A stretch of DNA of 64,000 nt, from contig NZ_JPWH01000001.1 of NCBI RefSeq assembly GCF_003326755.1, forward strand, positions 552,227 through 616,226. The letters are read 5' to 3'. Below the pieces are notes generated by a model. The model ran no database searches. It was not told the origin of the DNA and was given only the letters and a program-made list of their open reading frames with translations. Positions within the stretch are counted from its first letter, which is position 1; the number at the start of each line of letters is the position of its first letter. The position numbers and the translations under genes were made by a program. Positions 43,640-52,801 of the stretch are shown here, piece after piece. This DNA comes from Thalassospira profundimaris. Its GTDB lineage: Bacteria; Pseudomonadota; Alphaproteobacteria; Rhodospirillales; Thalassospiraceae.

Positions 43640-44659
43640 TCAGGGCCTGGCGGGTTTGCCAAGAATGCGAATGCGGCTGATGCCGCCATCGGGTATCGAA
43701 TTGATGCGCAGGTGCGATACGGGCCCGCGTGCGGTAATGGCCGCCCCGCCAAATTCATGGATGCGGTCGGCCTGCATTTTTTGTTCGGGCAAAACGGTTT
43801 GCCAGAACATCGATCGGGCGATGATGGATTTGTCCTTTTCGCCCTCGACATAGGCCCCCTGCACCGAAACGCGGTCCGGGAAGTTGCCTTTGAAATGGCA
43901 GGTATCAATGATGATTTTATCAATCTCGCCGGGATGGCCCAGTTCAATGATCAGCCATTCATTGCCCGGTTCGCGCCGACGGCTGGTTTCCCAGCCATCA
44001 CCCATATTGACCCCGCGCCCCGGGGCCAGCACCACATTGGGGTTGCCATAATGGGCATCCGACCAGGCAAGGGCGATGCCGCCATTGATCATGGCAGCCA
44101 GGTCCACCTGTTCGCCCTTGGCGGCCATTTCGCTCCAGTCGCGGTTGGGGCGGCCATATACCCGCAGGCGGGCAATGCCGCCATCGGGATAAATATGCAG
44201 GCGCACATGGGTGTAAATCCCGTCACTGGTGACATCGGCATAATGATGCGCGCTGGCCCCCAGCCCCTGCGGGGCGACAATTTCGGTCCAGGTCGTGGTG
44301 TCGTCCGGGTCGCCTTCGGGGCAGAAACAGCCTTCCAGCGAGGCTGCGGGCGGGAAATTGCCGGTGAAATGGCTGGTGTCAATATCCACACCGTAAATCC
44401 GGCCTGAGGTTGCCAGGCGGACAATGGCGTAATCGTGGCCTTCCACCCGTTTGCGGCGGCTTTCCCAGCCATCCATCCATTTGCCGTTATCGTCGTATTT
44501 GTCGGGGTAAAAAATCGCCGGGGCCGATTGCAGCATGCGCTGTTTGTCGGCAAAAAAATCGTCGGTGGCGAAAATGGCAACCGCGCCTAACCGTTCATCG
44601 GCCAGGTTGACAAATCGGCGGGTAAAATCCGGGGCGGTATCGCTGTTTGAATGGCTCAT
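43640..44659 (-). CDS. alc: Allantoicase
   Basis: A 339-residue enzyme with two repeated jelly-roll domains, seen as duplicated segments DGWESRRKRVEGHDYAIV / GDGWETSRRREPGNEWLII and IDTSHFTGNFP / IDTCHFKGNFP. It hydrolyses allantoate to ureidoglycolate and urea. Length and internal duplication are as expected. Confidence 0.95.
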   Translation of the reverse strand: MSHSNSDTAPDFTRRFVNLADERLGAVAIFATDDFFADKQRMLQSAPAIFYPDKYDDNGKWMDGWESRRKRVEGHDYAIVRLATSGRIYGVDIDTSHFTGNFPPAASLEGCFCPEGDPDDTTTWTEIVAPQGLGASAHHYADVTSDGIYTHVRLHIYPDGGIARLRVYGRPNRDWSEMAAKGEQVDLAAMINGGIALAWSDAHYGNPNVVLAPGRGVNMGDGWETSRRREPGNEWLIIELGHPGEIDKIIIDTCHFKGNFPDRVSVQGAYVEGEKDKSIIARSMFWQTVLPEQKMQADRIHEFGGAAITARGPVSHLRINSIPDGGISRIRILGKPARP

Positions 44660-44693
44660 GGGTTTGTGTCCTGCTGATAATGTTTGTGCCAGC

Positions 44694-45251
44694 TTACAGG
44701 GCCTGCAATCGCATTAGGGCGATGCGGTGAACCTGTTGCAGGGCTTCGTTGAATTCGGTTTCGATATCGTTATTCACCCGGCGTTCAAAGGCGGCCAGAA
44801 TGTCGCGGCGATGATACCCCTTTACCGCAAAGATAAACGGGAAACCGAACTTGCCCTTATAGGCATCGTTCAGTTCGGAAAATCGCGCAAGTTCCTTGGC
44901 ACTGCATTGATCTAACCCCGCACCCTGCTGTTCGTCGCGTGACGATGTTGTTAAATCGGCCAGGGCCAGTTTGCCGGCAAGGTCCGGGTGGGCGCGCAAC
45001 AGGGCCAGTTTTTCGTCCCGTGTGGCGCGTTCAACCACCACCTGCATCGCCGATGCCAGGGTTTTCGGGTCATCCAGTGCCAGGCTGATGCCGCCTTCGG
45101 CCAGGCGTTCGGCAATCCAGGGCGAATGTTCATAGACCCCGCCATACAAATTGACGAAGGATTTGGTCGCCAGTGTGCTGGGCGGGTTGGTTGCAAAAAG
45201 CGAGCTTTGGTTGCCCGGTGTGCTGTCCGGGGAAACTGTGTTGGGTGTCAT
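44694..45251 (-). CDS. uraD: OHCU decarboxylase
   Basis: A 185-residue enzyme that decarboxylates 2-oxo-4-hydroxy-4-carboxy-5-ureidoimidazoline to S-allantoin. The catalytic histidine is in LLRAHPDLAGKLA (H88), followed by the conserved S-x-x-E-Q-x-x-A (SSRDEQQGAGL), and FGFPFIFAVKG. It is in the same operon as puuE and alc. Confidence 0.93.
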   Translation of the reverse strand: MTPNTVSPDSTPGNQSSLFATNPPSTLATKSFVNLYGGVYEHSPWIAERLAEGGISLALDDPKTLASAMQVVVERATRDEKLALLRAHPDLAGKLALADLTTSSRDEQQGAGLDQCSAKELARFSELNDAYKGKFGFPFIFAVKGYHRRDILAAFERRVNNDIETEFNEALQQVHRIALMRLQAL

Positions 45252-45340
45252 ATTTTGTAATCCTGTTCGTCAGGCCCGGGCAAGCGGTGTATCTGCCGTA
45301 TTCATACTGGTGGCTTGTTCCGCGTTCTCATCCCGCGTTC

Positions 45341-46255
45341 TTACGCCGTATAGGGATGATGTTCGCGCCAGTGCCGGGCAATATCGATGCGCCGGGCAAA
45401 CCACACATCGTCATGGCTGCGCACATAATCGACAAAGCGTTTTAACGCGGCAAACCGTCCCGGACGGCCGACAAGGCGGCAATGCAAACCAACCGACAGC
45501 ATTTTGGGTGTATGTGCGCCTTCTTCATACAGGGTATCAAAGCTGTCTTTCAGGTACTGGTAATATTGCTCGCCGGAATTAAAGCCCTGCATGGCGGCAA
45601 AGCGCATGTCATTGACATCAAGGGTATAGGGCACAATCAGATGCGGGGTTTCGGTCTGGGTGCTCCAGAACGGCAATTCATCGCTGTAATCATCGGCATC
45701 ATACAGGAAACCGCCTTCTTCGGCTACCAAACGGCGGGTATTGGGGCTGGTGCGCCCGGTATACCAGCCCAGCGGGCGTTCGCCAGTAATGTTTTTGATA
45801 ATCTCGATGGCCTGGTACAGGTGGTCGCGTTCGACATTTTCCTCGATATACTGGTAATCAATCCAGCGCAGGCCGTGCGAACAAATTTCGTGGCCGTCCC
45901 TGATGGCGACTTCGGCCACCTTGGGCTGGCGCGAAAGCGCCATTGCCACGGCAAACAGCGTGATGGGGATTTCGCGTTCGCGAAACAGGTTCAATATCCG
46001 CCAGACGCCAACCCGCGAGCCATATTCATAGATCGATTCCATGCTCATATGGCGCACACCCTGGCGCATGTCGGTGCCGATCATTTCCGACAAAAAGGCT
46101 TCCGATGCCGCATCCCCGTGCAGGATGCAGTTTTCACCGCCTTCTTCGTAATTCAGCACAAACTGTACCGCGATGCGCGCCTTGTTTGGCCAGTTGGCAT
46201 GCGGCGGTGTCGCGCCATACCCGATCAGGTCGCGCGCATAGGGCGTGTTGGTCAT
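45341..46255 (-). CDS. puuE: PuuE-type allantoinase (polysaccharide deacetylase fold)
   Basis: A 304-residue, metal-independent allantoinase that opens the ring of allantoin to allantoate. Typical are YARDLIGYGATPPHANWPNKARIAVQFVLNYEEGGE and the NodB-like barrel elements ICSHGLRWIDYQ and LGWYTGRTSPNTRRL. ATG 46255 is supported by GGAGGCAAAG directly upstream. It is the first gene of the minus-strand operon. Confidence 0.94.
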   Translation of the reverse strand: MTNTPYARDLIGYGATPPHANWPNKARIAVQFVLNYEEGGENCILHGDAASEAFLSEMIGTDMRQGVRHMSMESIYEYGSRVGVWRILNLFREREIPITLFAVAMALSRQPKVAEVAIRDGHEICSHGLRWIDYQYIEENVERDHLYQAIEIIKNITGERPLGWYTGRTSPNTRRLVAEEGGFLYDADDYSDELPFWSTQTETPHLIVPYTLDVNDMRFAAMQGFNSGEQYYQYLKDSFDTLYEEGAHTPKMLSVGLHCRLVGRPGRFAALKRFVDYVRSHDDVWFARRIDIARHWREHHPYTA

Positions 46256-46669
46256 CTTTGCCTCCAGATGGATCAATCCCGGTTTGGTTCGCCGGGTTAT
46301 TTGGTGTAGCATTAACCATTGGCTGCGGTGCAGCAAGAGAATCTCGTGCGTGATTGTCGGGAAATTTTCAAGGTGGTGTTGAAAATATGCCCCTCCGGAA
46401 GTGCGCAAAGACGCGGGATTTCTGGCATTCAAGGTTTTTGAGCGGTGGTCATCCGATCCTTTTTCAAAGAATTATTGATATAGTTTCACTTTATCGCCTC
46501 TTTTCTGAATGCCTGTTGCAGTGCGACCTTTTTAAAAAAATGACAAACAACCGGCCTTGGTCTTCAAAACAGCCACAAGGCCGGATCAGAGAGGCAGGCG
46601 GGCAACCGCTATAAAACAACTATCGCGAAAAACGAGATCCTTGGTTCAGTGATGCAAAGGAGGCCCGTC
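46256..46669. other. Divergent control region of the purine-catabolism operons (414 bp)
   Basis: It contains the promoters for the puuE and uraH operons. The middle is AT-rich (about 46460-46560), but I cannot name a clear hexamer pair or operator. No regulator gene is adjacent. No small coding sequence is convincing. Confidence 0.5.
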
Positions 46670-47023
46670 ATGGGGCGCTTGACGACACATGTGCTTGATA
46701 CGGCGCGCGGCTGCCCGGCGGGGGGGATTCGCATTGAGTTGCACCGTTTTGACGGCGGCCATGATGACCGCGTTGCCCAGGCTATCACCAATGAAGATGG
46801 CCGCACCGATGCGCCGCTTCTGGAGGGTAAAACCCTGCGCTCCGGTAGATATGAACTGGTATTTTTCGCGGGCGACTATTTCGATGCCAGTGGTTATGAC
46901 CTGCCAGATCCCAAATTCCTTGACCAGGTGGTGATCCGCTTTGGCATTGCCGATGCGGAGGCACATTATCATGTGCCGCTTTTGCTTTCGCCTTTTGGCT
47001 ATTCCACCTATCGCGGCAGTTAA
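46670..47023 (+). CDS. uraH: 5-Hydroxyisourate hydrolase (transthyretin-like)
   Basis: A 117-residue protein with the transthyretin-related motifs: [16 protein letters not shown] at the N-terminus, an internal DGR, and the diagnostic C-terminal YRGS. It hydrolyses 5-hydroxyisourate to OHCU, the substrate of UraD. AAAGGAGG precedes ATG 46670. It is the first gene of the plus-strand operon. Confidence 0.95.
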   Translation: MGRLTTHVLDTARGCPAGGIRIELHRFDGGHDDRVAQAITNEDGRTDAPLLEGKTLRSGRYELVFFAGDYFDASGYDLPDPKFLDQVVIRFGIADAEAHYHVPLLLSPFGYSTYRGS

Positions 47024-47029
47024 GAGACA

Positions 47030-48517
47030 ATGACAAAGATGCGAAGCGACATCCGCTTTTTGCTGGGCAATGAAGAACGCCGGATCGAAAATATTGATCC
47101 GCAAACCACCGTTTTGAATTACCTGCGCCTTACGGAACATAAATGCGGCACCAAGGAAGGCTGTGCCGAGGGCGATTGCGGGGCCTGTACCGTTGTGCTG
47201 GGCGAGGTGGATGAAAATGCCCCCGGTGCCATGCGCTATCGCACGGTCAATGCCTGCATTCAGTTTGTGCCAACCCTTGATGGCAAACAATTGCTCACGG
47301 TCGAACATCTGAAAGGCGCCGATGGCAGCCTGCATCCGGTTCAGCAGGCCATGGTGGATACCCACGGGTCGCAATGCGGGTTCTGCACACCCGGCTTTGT
47401 CATGAGCCTGTATAAAATCTGGCTTGATGGCGGCGAGGATGACCGTGATGTCATCAATGATGCGCTGGCGGGCAATTTGTGCCGTTGCACCGGCTATGGC
47501 CCGATTATCGAGGCGGCACGAACCTCCGGCGGCGCTGCCATTGACGATGCTGTTGAACAATCACGCCGACAGGATGTGGCGGGCCGTTTGAAACGGCTGA
47601 TGGCGGAAGGTTCCGGGCTGGAAATTGATCATCCGGGCGGGCGGTATTTCGCCCCGCGCAACAGTGATGAACTGGCGCACATTCTGGTGACACATCCCGA
47701 TGCCGTTATTTTGGCGGGCGGGACGGATGTGGGCCTGTGGGTGACAAAGCACCTGAAACGCCTGGACCCGATTGTGTATATCGGCGATGTGGCCGATCTT
47801 AAATTTGTTGAATGGCGTGATGGCGATTTGCATATCGGTGCCGGTGCCACCTATAGCGCAGCCCATGAGGCCCTGGGCGAAGTTGCCGCCGATTTGGGTG
47901 AGCTGGTGCGGCGTATTGGCTCCCGCCAGATCCGCAATGCGGGCACGGTGGGCGGCAACATCGCCAATGGGTCGCCGATTGGCGATACCCCGCCGGCCTT
48001 AATTGCGCTGGGCGCACGGCTGGTTTTGCGCATGGGCGATGTGCGCCGCGAAATACCGCTGGAGGATTTTTTCATCACCTATGGCCAGCAGGACCGGGCC
48101 AAGGGCGAGTTTGTTGAAAAAATCATTGTGCCCAAACCGGCGGGCAGCAGCCAGTTTCGCGCCTGGAAAATTTCCAAACGGTTTGACCAGGACATTACCG
48201 CTGTTTTGGGGGCCTTTGCCATCACCCTTGAAAAGGGTGCCGTCAGGGATATTCGCATTGCCTTTGGCGGCATGGCAGGCACGCCGATGCGGGCCAAAAA
48301 ATGCGAGGCTGCCCTTATCGGCCAGCCCTGGAATGAGGCAACCCTGAATACGGCCCGCCTGGCATTGGCGGAGGATTTTAAACCCATGACGGATATGCGG
48401 GCCTCGGGCGAATATCGCATGCTGGTGGCGCAAAATCTGCTGAGCAAACTTTATATTGAAACCACACAGCCCGATGTGACGACCCGTCTGGTGGGAAAGG
48501 TGGCATCCAATGGCTGA
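47030..48517 (+). CDS. xdhA: Xanthine dehydrogenase small subunit (Fe-S/FAD)
   Basis: A 495-residue subunit. The first [2Fe-2S] cluster is bound by CGTKEGCAEGDCGAC, and the second by CGFCTPGF together with CRCTGYGP. The FAD domain follows from about residue 190 (ILAGGTDVGLWVTK, NAGTVGGNIANGSPIGD). It passes electrons from the molybdenum subunit to NAD. The stop overlaps xdhB by eight bases. Confidence 0.96.
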   Translation: MTKMRSDIRFLLGNEERRIENIDPQTTVLNYLRLTEHKCGTKEGCAEGDCGACTVVLGEVDENAPGAMRYRTVNACIQFVPTLDGKQLLTVEHLKGADGSLHPVQQAMVDTHGSQCGFCTPGFVMSLYKIWLDGGEDDRDVINDALAGNLCRCTGYGPIIEAARTSGGAAIDDAVEQSRRQDVAGRLKRLMAEGSGLEIDHPGGRYFAPRNSDELAHILVTHPDAVILAGGTDVGLWVTKHLKRLDPIVYIGDVADLKFVEWRDGDLHIGAGATYSAAHEALGEVAADLGELVRRIGSRQIRNAGTVGGNIANGSPIGDTPPALIALGARLVLRMGDVRREIPLEDFFITYGQQDRAKGEFVEKIIVPKPAGSSQFRAWKISKRFDQDITAVLGAFAITLEKGAVRDIRIAFGGMAGTPMRAKKCEAALIGQPWNEATLNTARLALAEDFKPMTDMRASGEYRMLVAQNLLSKLYIETTQPDVTTRLVGKVASNG

Positions 48518-50957
48518 TCCGTGCGACATCACCATGCCCGAAAACATCCTTAAAGGCGGGGTGGGCACCGCCAGCAAGCATGATAGCGGCCCCAAACATG
48601 TGACCGGCGAAGCCGTTTATATCGACGATATTGTCGAGCCTTATGGCACCCTGCATCTGGCCCCCGGTGCGGCAACCATCGCGCATGGGCGCATCACCAA
48701 ACTGGACCTTTCAAAGGTACGCTCGGCCCCCGGTGTTGTCTGTGTGTTAACCGCCGATGATATTCCCGGTATCAACGATATTTCACCGGCGCACACCCAT
48801 GACGAACCGGTTCTGCCCGATGGCATTGTGCAGTTTTATGGTCAGCCGGTATTTTGCGTGGCCGCCGAAACCCGGGAACAGGCCCGTGCCGCAACCAGAC
48901 TGGCCGAAATTGAATATGAGGAACTGCCAGCCATCCTGTCGATTGACGATGCGCTGGCACAAAAATCCTATGTCGCCGAACCGCACGTCATGAAACGCGG
49001 TGACAGTGCCAGCGCCCTTGCCAGCGCCCCGCACCGCCATGCTGCCCGCATGGTGATTGGCGGGCAGGACCATTTTTATCTTGAAGGGCATATATCCTTT
49101 GCCATCCCGCAGGAAGATGGTGATGTGTTCATTCATTGCTCTACCCAGCATCCCTCCGAGGTTCAGCATAACATTGCCAATGTTCTGGGCCGCCCGGCCA
49201 ATGCGGTGACGGTAGAGGTGCGTCGCATGGGCGGGGGGTTTGGCGGCAAGGAAACACAATCGATGCAATGGGCGGCACTGGCATCCATTGTGGCGGTTAA
49301 AACCGGCCGCCCGGCCAAAATGCGCCTGGACCGCGATGATGACATGATCATGACCGGCAAGCGTCATGATTTTATCGTCGATTACGACATTGGCTTTGAT
49401 GATGCCGGGCGTATCTGTGGCGCAGATATTCAATATGCGACCAATTGCGGTTTCAGCGCCGATCTGTCATCGGCGATTGCCGATCGTGCGATGTTTCATA
49501 CCGATAATGCCTATTATCTGGGTGATGTCGAAATCCGCTCCTATCGCTGCAAGACCAACCTTGTATCCAACACCGCCTTTCGCGGCTTTGGTGGTCCGCA
49601 GGGCATGGTGGCGATTGAACGGATCATGGATGAAATCGCGCTTGCGCTGGGCCTTGACCCGCTTGATGTGCGCATCGCCAATTATTATGGCGATGCGGGG
49701 CGCAACATCACCCCCTATCATATGACGGTGGAAGATAACGTCCTGCCGGAACTGACCCGTGATTTGCTGGCAAGCACCGATTATCGCGCGCGCCGCGCCG
49801 AAATTGATGCCTTTAACGCCCAAAGCCCGGTGATCAAACGGGGCATTGCCATAACACCGGTCAAATTTGGTATTTCCTTTACCACCACATTCCTGAATCA
49901 GGCCGGGGCCTTGGTTCATGTCTATCAGGATGGGTCGGTGCATCTCAATCACGGTGGCACCGAAATGGGGCAGGGCCTGTTCATCAAGGTCGCCCAGGTC
50001 GTGGCCGAAGAATTCCAGATCGACCTCGACAATATCAAAATCACCGCCACCAATACCGGCAAGGTACCCAATACGTCGGCGACGGCGGCATCGTCGGGGG
50101 CAGATATGAATGGCATGGCCGCGCGTAATGCGGCGCGCACCATCAAGGAACGGCTGGTCGCCTTTGCCAGCAACCATTACGGGGTGGATGAAAGCCTTAT
50201 TCGCTTTGTGCCGGGTCGGGTCAAGGTCGGTGATGTGGCCGATGTCAGCTTTGCCGAACTGGTGAAAATGGCTTATCTTGGCCGTGTGTCGCTTTCGGCG
50301 ACGGGCTATTACGCGACACCGAAAATCCATTATGACCGTGCAACCGCATCGGGCCGGCCCTTTTATTATTTTGCCTATGGCATGGCTTGCAGCGAAGTCA
50401 TGGTCGATACCCTGACCGGTGAAAACAAAGTCACCCGGGTGGATATTTTGCATGATGTCGGCCAGTCCCTGAACCCCGCCATTGATCGCGGGCAGGTCGA
50501 AGGCGGCTTTATTCAAGGCATGGGATGGCTGACAACCGAGGAACTCTGGTGGGATGATCATGGGCGCATTCGCACCCATGCACCATCGACCTATAAAATC
50601 CCGGCCTGTTCGGACCGGCCCGATGATTTCCGGCTGGAGCTTTGGTCTTCGGGCCGCAATGTGGAAAAAACCATCCACCGGTCCAAGGCGGTGGGGGAAC
50701 CGCCCCTGATGCTGGCAATTTCGGTGCATCGGGCCATCGCCCATGCCGTGGCATCGGTGGCCGGGCATCAATTTGTCCCGGCCCTGAATACGCCCGCCAC
50801 CCCCGAAGCCATTTTGCGGGCGGTGACACGCCTGACGGAACAGGCGGCTGCGTTGGCGGATGGCGGGGCGCATGACGCGAAAGCTGCCGGTGCAGAGGGC
50901 GCAGCCGGTGCCGGGACAAAAATGGCCGGGGTTGGTGCCCCGCAGACCGGGGTGTAA
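48510..50957 (+). CDS. xdhB: Xanthine dehydrogenase molybdopterin subunit
   Basis: An 815-residue catalytic subunit that oxidises hypoxanthine and xanthine to urate. Molybdopterin and active-site segments visible are RRMGGGFGGKETQSMQWA, NTAFRGFGGPQGM (substrate arginine) and SATAASSGADMNG. The catalytic glutamate is in KAVGEPPLMLA near residue 730. An extra alanine/glycine-rich tail of about 30 residues follows the conserved end. Confidence 0.96.
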   Translation: MADPCDITMPENILKGGVGTASKHDSGPKHVTGEAVYIDDIVEPYGTLHLAPGAATIAHGRITKLDLSKVRSAPGVVCVLTADDIPGINDISPAHTHDEPVLPDGIVQFYGQPVFCVAAETREQARAATRLAEIEYEELPAILSIDDALAQKSYVAEPHVMKRGDSASALASAPHRHAARMVIGGQDHFYLEGHISFAIPQEDGDVFIHCSTQHPSEVQHNIANVLGRPANAVTVEVRRMGGGFGGKETQSMQWAALASIVAVKTGRPAKMRLDRDDDMIMTGKRHDFIVDYDIGFDDAGRICGADIQYATNCGFSADLSSAIADRAMFHTDNAYYLGDVEIRSYRCKTNLVSNTAFRGFGGPQGMVAIERIMDEIALALGLDPLDVRIANYYGDAGRNITPYHMTVEDNVLPELTRDLLASTDYRARRAEIDAFNAQSPVIKRGIAITPVKFGISFTTTFLNQAGALVHVYQDGSVHLNHGGTEMGQGLFIKVAQVVAEEFQIDLDNIKITATNTGKVPNTSATAASSGADMNGMAARNAARTIKERLVAFASNHYGVDESLIRFVPGRVKVGDVADVSFAELVKMAYLGRVSLSATGYYATPKIHYDRATASGRPFYYFAYGMACSEVMVDTLTGENKVTRVDILHDVGQSLNPAIDRGQVEGGFIQGMGWLTTEELWWDDHGRIRTHAPSTYKIPACSDRPDDFRLELWSSGRNVEKTIHRSKAVGEPPLMLAISVHRAIAHAVASVAGHQFVPALNTPATPEAILRAVTRLTEQAAALADGGAHDAKAAGAEGAAGAGTKMAGVGAPQTGV

Positions 50958-50962
50958 CGCCC

Positions 50963-52084
50963 ATGTCCGTTCTGTCCCCCCTGTCGCTGGATGCGCAATC
51001 ATGGTCGGCCCTGCTTGCGGTGGGGCAGCAGGATCAGCCTGTTGTCATGGTAACGGTTGCCGCCATTGCCGGGTCCACCCCGCGCGAGGCCGGGGCCTTT
51101 ATGCTGGTAGGCAGGCATGAAACGGCGGGAACGGTCGGTGGCGGCAATCTGGAACATCAATTGGTGCGTCATGTGCGCAAAATGCTGGCCGAGGGTCGCG
51201 CGCCCGATGCCCATTTCATGCGCTATCCGCTGGGGCCCGCGTTGGGGCAATGTTGCGGTGGCGCGGTCGAGGTGGCGTTTCATGCCCTGGATGCCAGGCG
51301 GAAGGATGTTTTGCGCGGCGCATTACAGGCCGCCCAATCGGCGGGACGGGATCCCGTTTGGCTGATGCTGCCTTTTGAAGATGCACCAGATGCCGCCTTT
51401 GCCCTGCTTTCCGGGCCGTCAGCACGGGATTTGGCGTCAAAGGCTGGTCCTGTTTCCCTGCCTTTGGCCGCGCCTGTGCGGGGCGGGCTTGTGGAGCTTG
51501 CAGCTTGGGGGCTTGCGGATGCCGGGTTGTCCGGCCCATCGGGTAGGGGTTTGCTGGTGCGTCTGGATGACGCGGCAACGCCGCTTTGGCTGTTTGGGGC
51601 CGGGCATGTGGGGGCGGCGATTGTGCGCGCACTGGAGCCTTTGCCATTTGATGTAACCTGGCTGGATTCACGAAGCGATTATATTGATATTCCGGCAAAA
51701 CCGCGCCTGCACCCCATCCAGAGTGCCAATCCGTGGGAAGAAATCGCCGATATGCCGCAAGGCGCGATGGCGCTGATTTTAACCCATTCCCATGCCGAGG
51801 ATTTCGAGATTTGCCGCCACGCCCTGATGCGGCCTGACCTTGCCTTTGTCGGCATGATTGGCAGTGAAACCAAACGCGCACGGTTTATGGCCCGGATGCG
51901 CGAACGGGGTGTGTCCGATGCCGCTTTGTCGCGTTTGTGCTGCCCGATTGGTGTGCCGGGCATTACCGGCAAGCACCCGGCGGTGATTGCGGCATCGGTG
52001 GTGGCGCAACTGGTGGGGTTGCGCGAACAGGGGCAGGCGCAGGTGGCGGTTTCACCGGCACGGGCGGGCCGCGATATTGGCTAG
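50963..52084 (+). CDS. xdhC: XdhC, molybdenum-cofactor insertion chaperone
   Basis: A 373-residue protein with an N-terminal XdhC/CoxI domain (VTVAAIAGSTPREAGAFMLV, GTVGGGNLEHQLV) and a C-terminal Rossmann domain (LWLFGAGHVGAAIVRAL). It binds molybdenum cofactor, promotes its sulphuration and delivers it to XdhB. It lies five bases after xdhB. Its length is at the upper end for the family. Confidence 0.93.
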   Translation: MSVLSPLSLDAQSWSALLAVGQQDQPVVMVTVAAIAGSTPREAGAFMLVGRHETAGTVGGGNLEHQLVRHVRKMLAEGRAPDAHFMRYPLGPALGQCCGGAVEVAFHALDARRKDVLRGALQAAQSAGRDPVWLMLPFEDAPDAAFALLSGPSARDLASKAGPVSLPLAAPVRGGLVELAAWGLADAGLSGPSGRGLLVRLDDAATPLWLFGAGHVGAAIVRALEPLPFDVTWLDSRSDYIDIPAKPRLHPIQSANPWEEIADMPQGAMALILTHSHAEDFEICRHALMRPDLAFVGMIGSETKRARFMARMRERGVSDAALSRLCCPIGVPGITGKHPAVIAASVVAQLVGLREQGQAQVAVSPARAGRDIG

Positions 52085-52218
52085 GTTATTTTCGGTTTTG
52101 GGGTTTGCTTTGCCCCGAAAAATTCAAAACGGTGTGTTGCGGGCACGGCCCGGCACGAAAACCGGATCAAAAAAAACCCGGATATCCGGGGCAGGACAAT
52201 AATAAAGGAGAATGGGCT

Positions 52219-52698
52219 GTGTGTGATGATATCAGGCACAAACATATGCGCCACGCCGTAGAATTATCGCGCCAGAAAATGCAGGAAGGCTGTGGCGGGC
52301 CGTTTGGTGCCGTCATTGTGCGCGATGGCAAGGTGATTGCCGAGGGCTGGAACAATGTGACGTCGAGCATGGACCCCACGGCCCATGCCGAAGTTTCCGC
52401 CATTCGTGCCGCCTGCGAAGCACTGGGCGATTTCAGCCTGGCCGGGTGCGAGATTTATACCAGTTGTGAACCCTGCCCCATGTGCCTGTCGGCGATTTAC
52501 TGGGCCCGGATTGACCGTATCTATTATGCCAACGGGCGCGAGGATGCCGCCGCCATCGGCTTTGATGACCAGTTTTTATATGATGAAGTCGCAAAACCGA
52601 TGTCACAGCGCGAATTGCCCTGTGAGCATATTGAAATGCAAGAGGCCGCCGATGTCTTTGCCCAATGGGCGGCCAAGGAAGACAAGATCGCTTACTAA
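52219..52698 (+). CDS. guaD: Guanine deaminase (cytidine-deaminase fold)
   Basis: A 159-residue zinc deaminase. HAEVSAIRAA supplies H56 and the catalytic E58, and SCEPCPMCLSAIYWA supplies C86 and C89. The C-terminal EHIEMQEAADVFAQWAAKEDKI resembles Bacillus-type GuaD. It converts guanine to xanthine, feeding XdhAB. The start is read as GTG 52219, with AAAGGAG at 52204-52210; ATG 52246 is the alternative. Confidence 0.9.
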   Translation: MCDDIRHKHMRHAVELSRQKMQEGCGGPFGAVIVRDGKVIAEGWNNVTSSMDPTAHAEVSAIRAACEALGDFSLAGCEIYTSCEPCPMCLSAIYWARIDRIYYANGREDAAAIGFDDQFLYDEVAKPMSQRELPCEHIEMQEAADVFAQWAAKEDKIAY

Positions 52699-52801
52699 AA
52701 AACCTGCTTAAAAAATATCGAGACAGTTTGATTACCGGGCCGGGCAGGGGTAAAACGCCTTTGGCGCATGTAATCGGATCGCAATCAGGGGGTGGCAGAC
52801 A

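Noticed and set aside
49467-51002. 511-codon minus-strand frame
   Set aside because: It is antisense to xdhB, with low-complexity composition and no domain.
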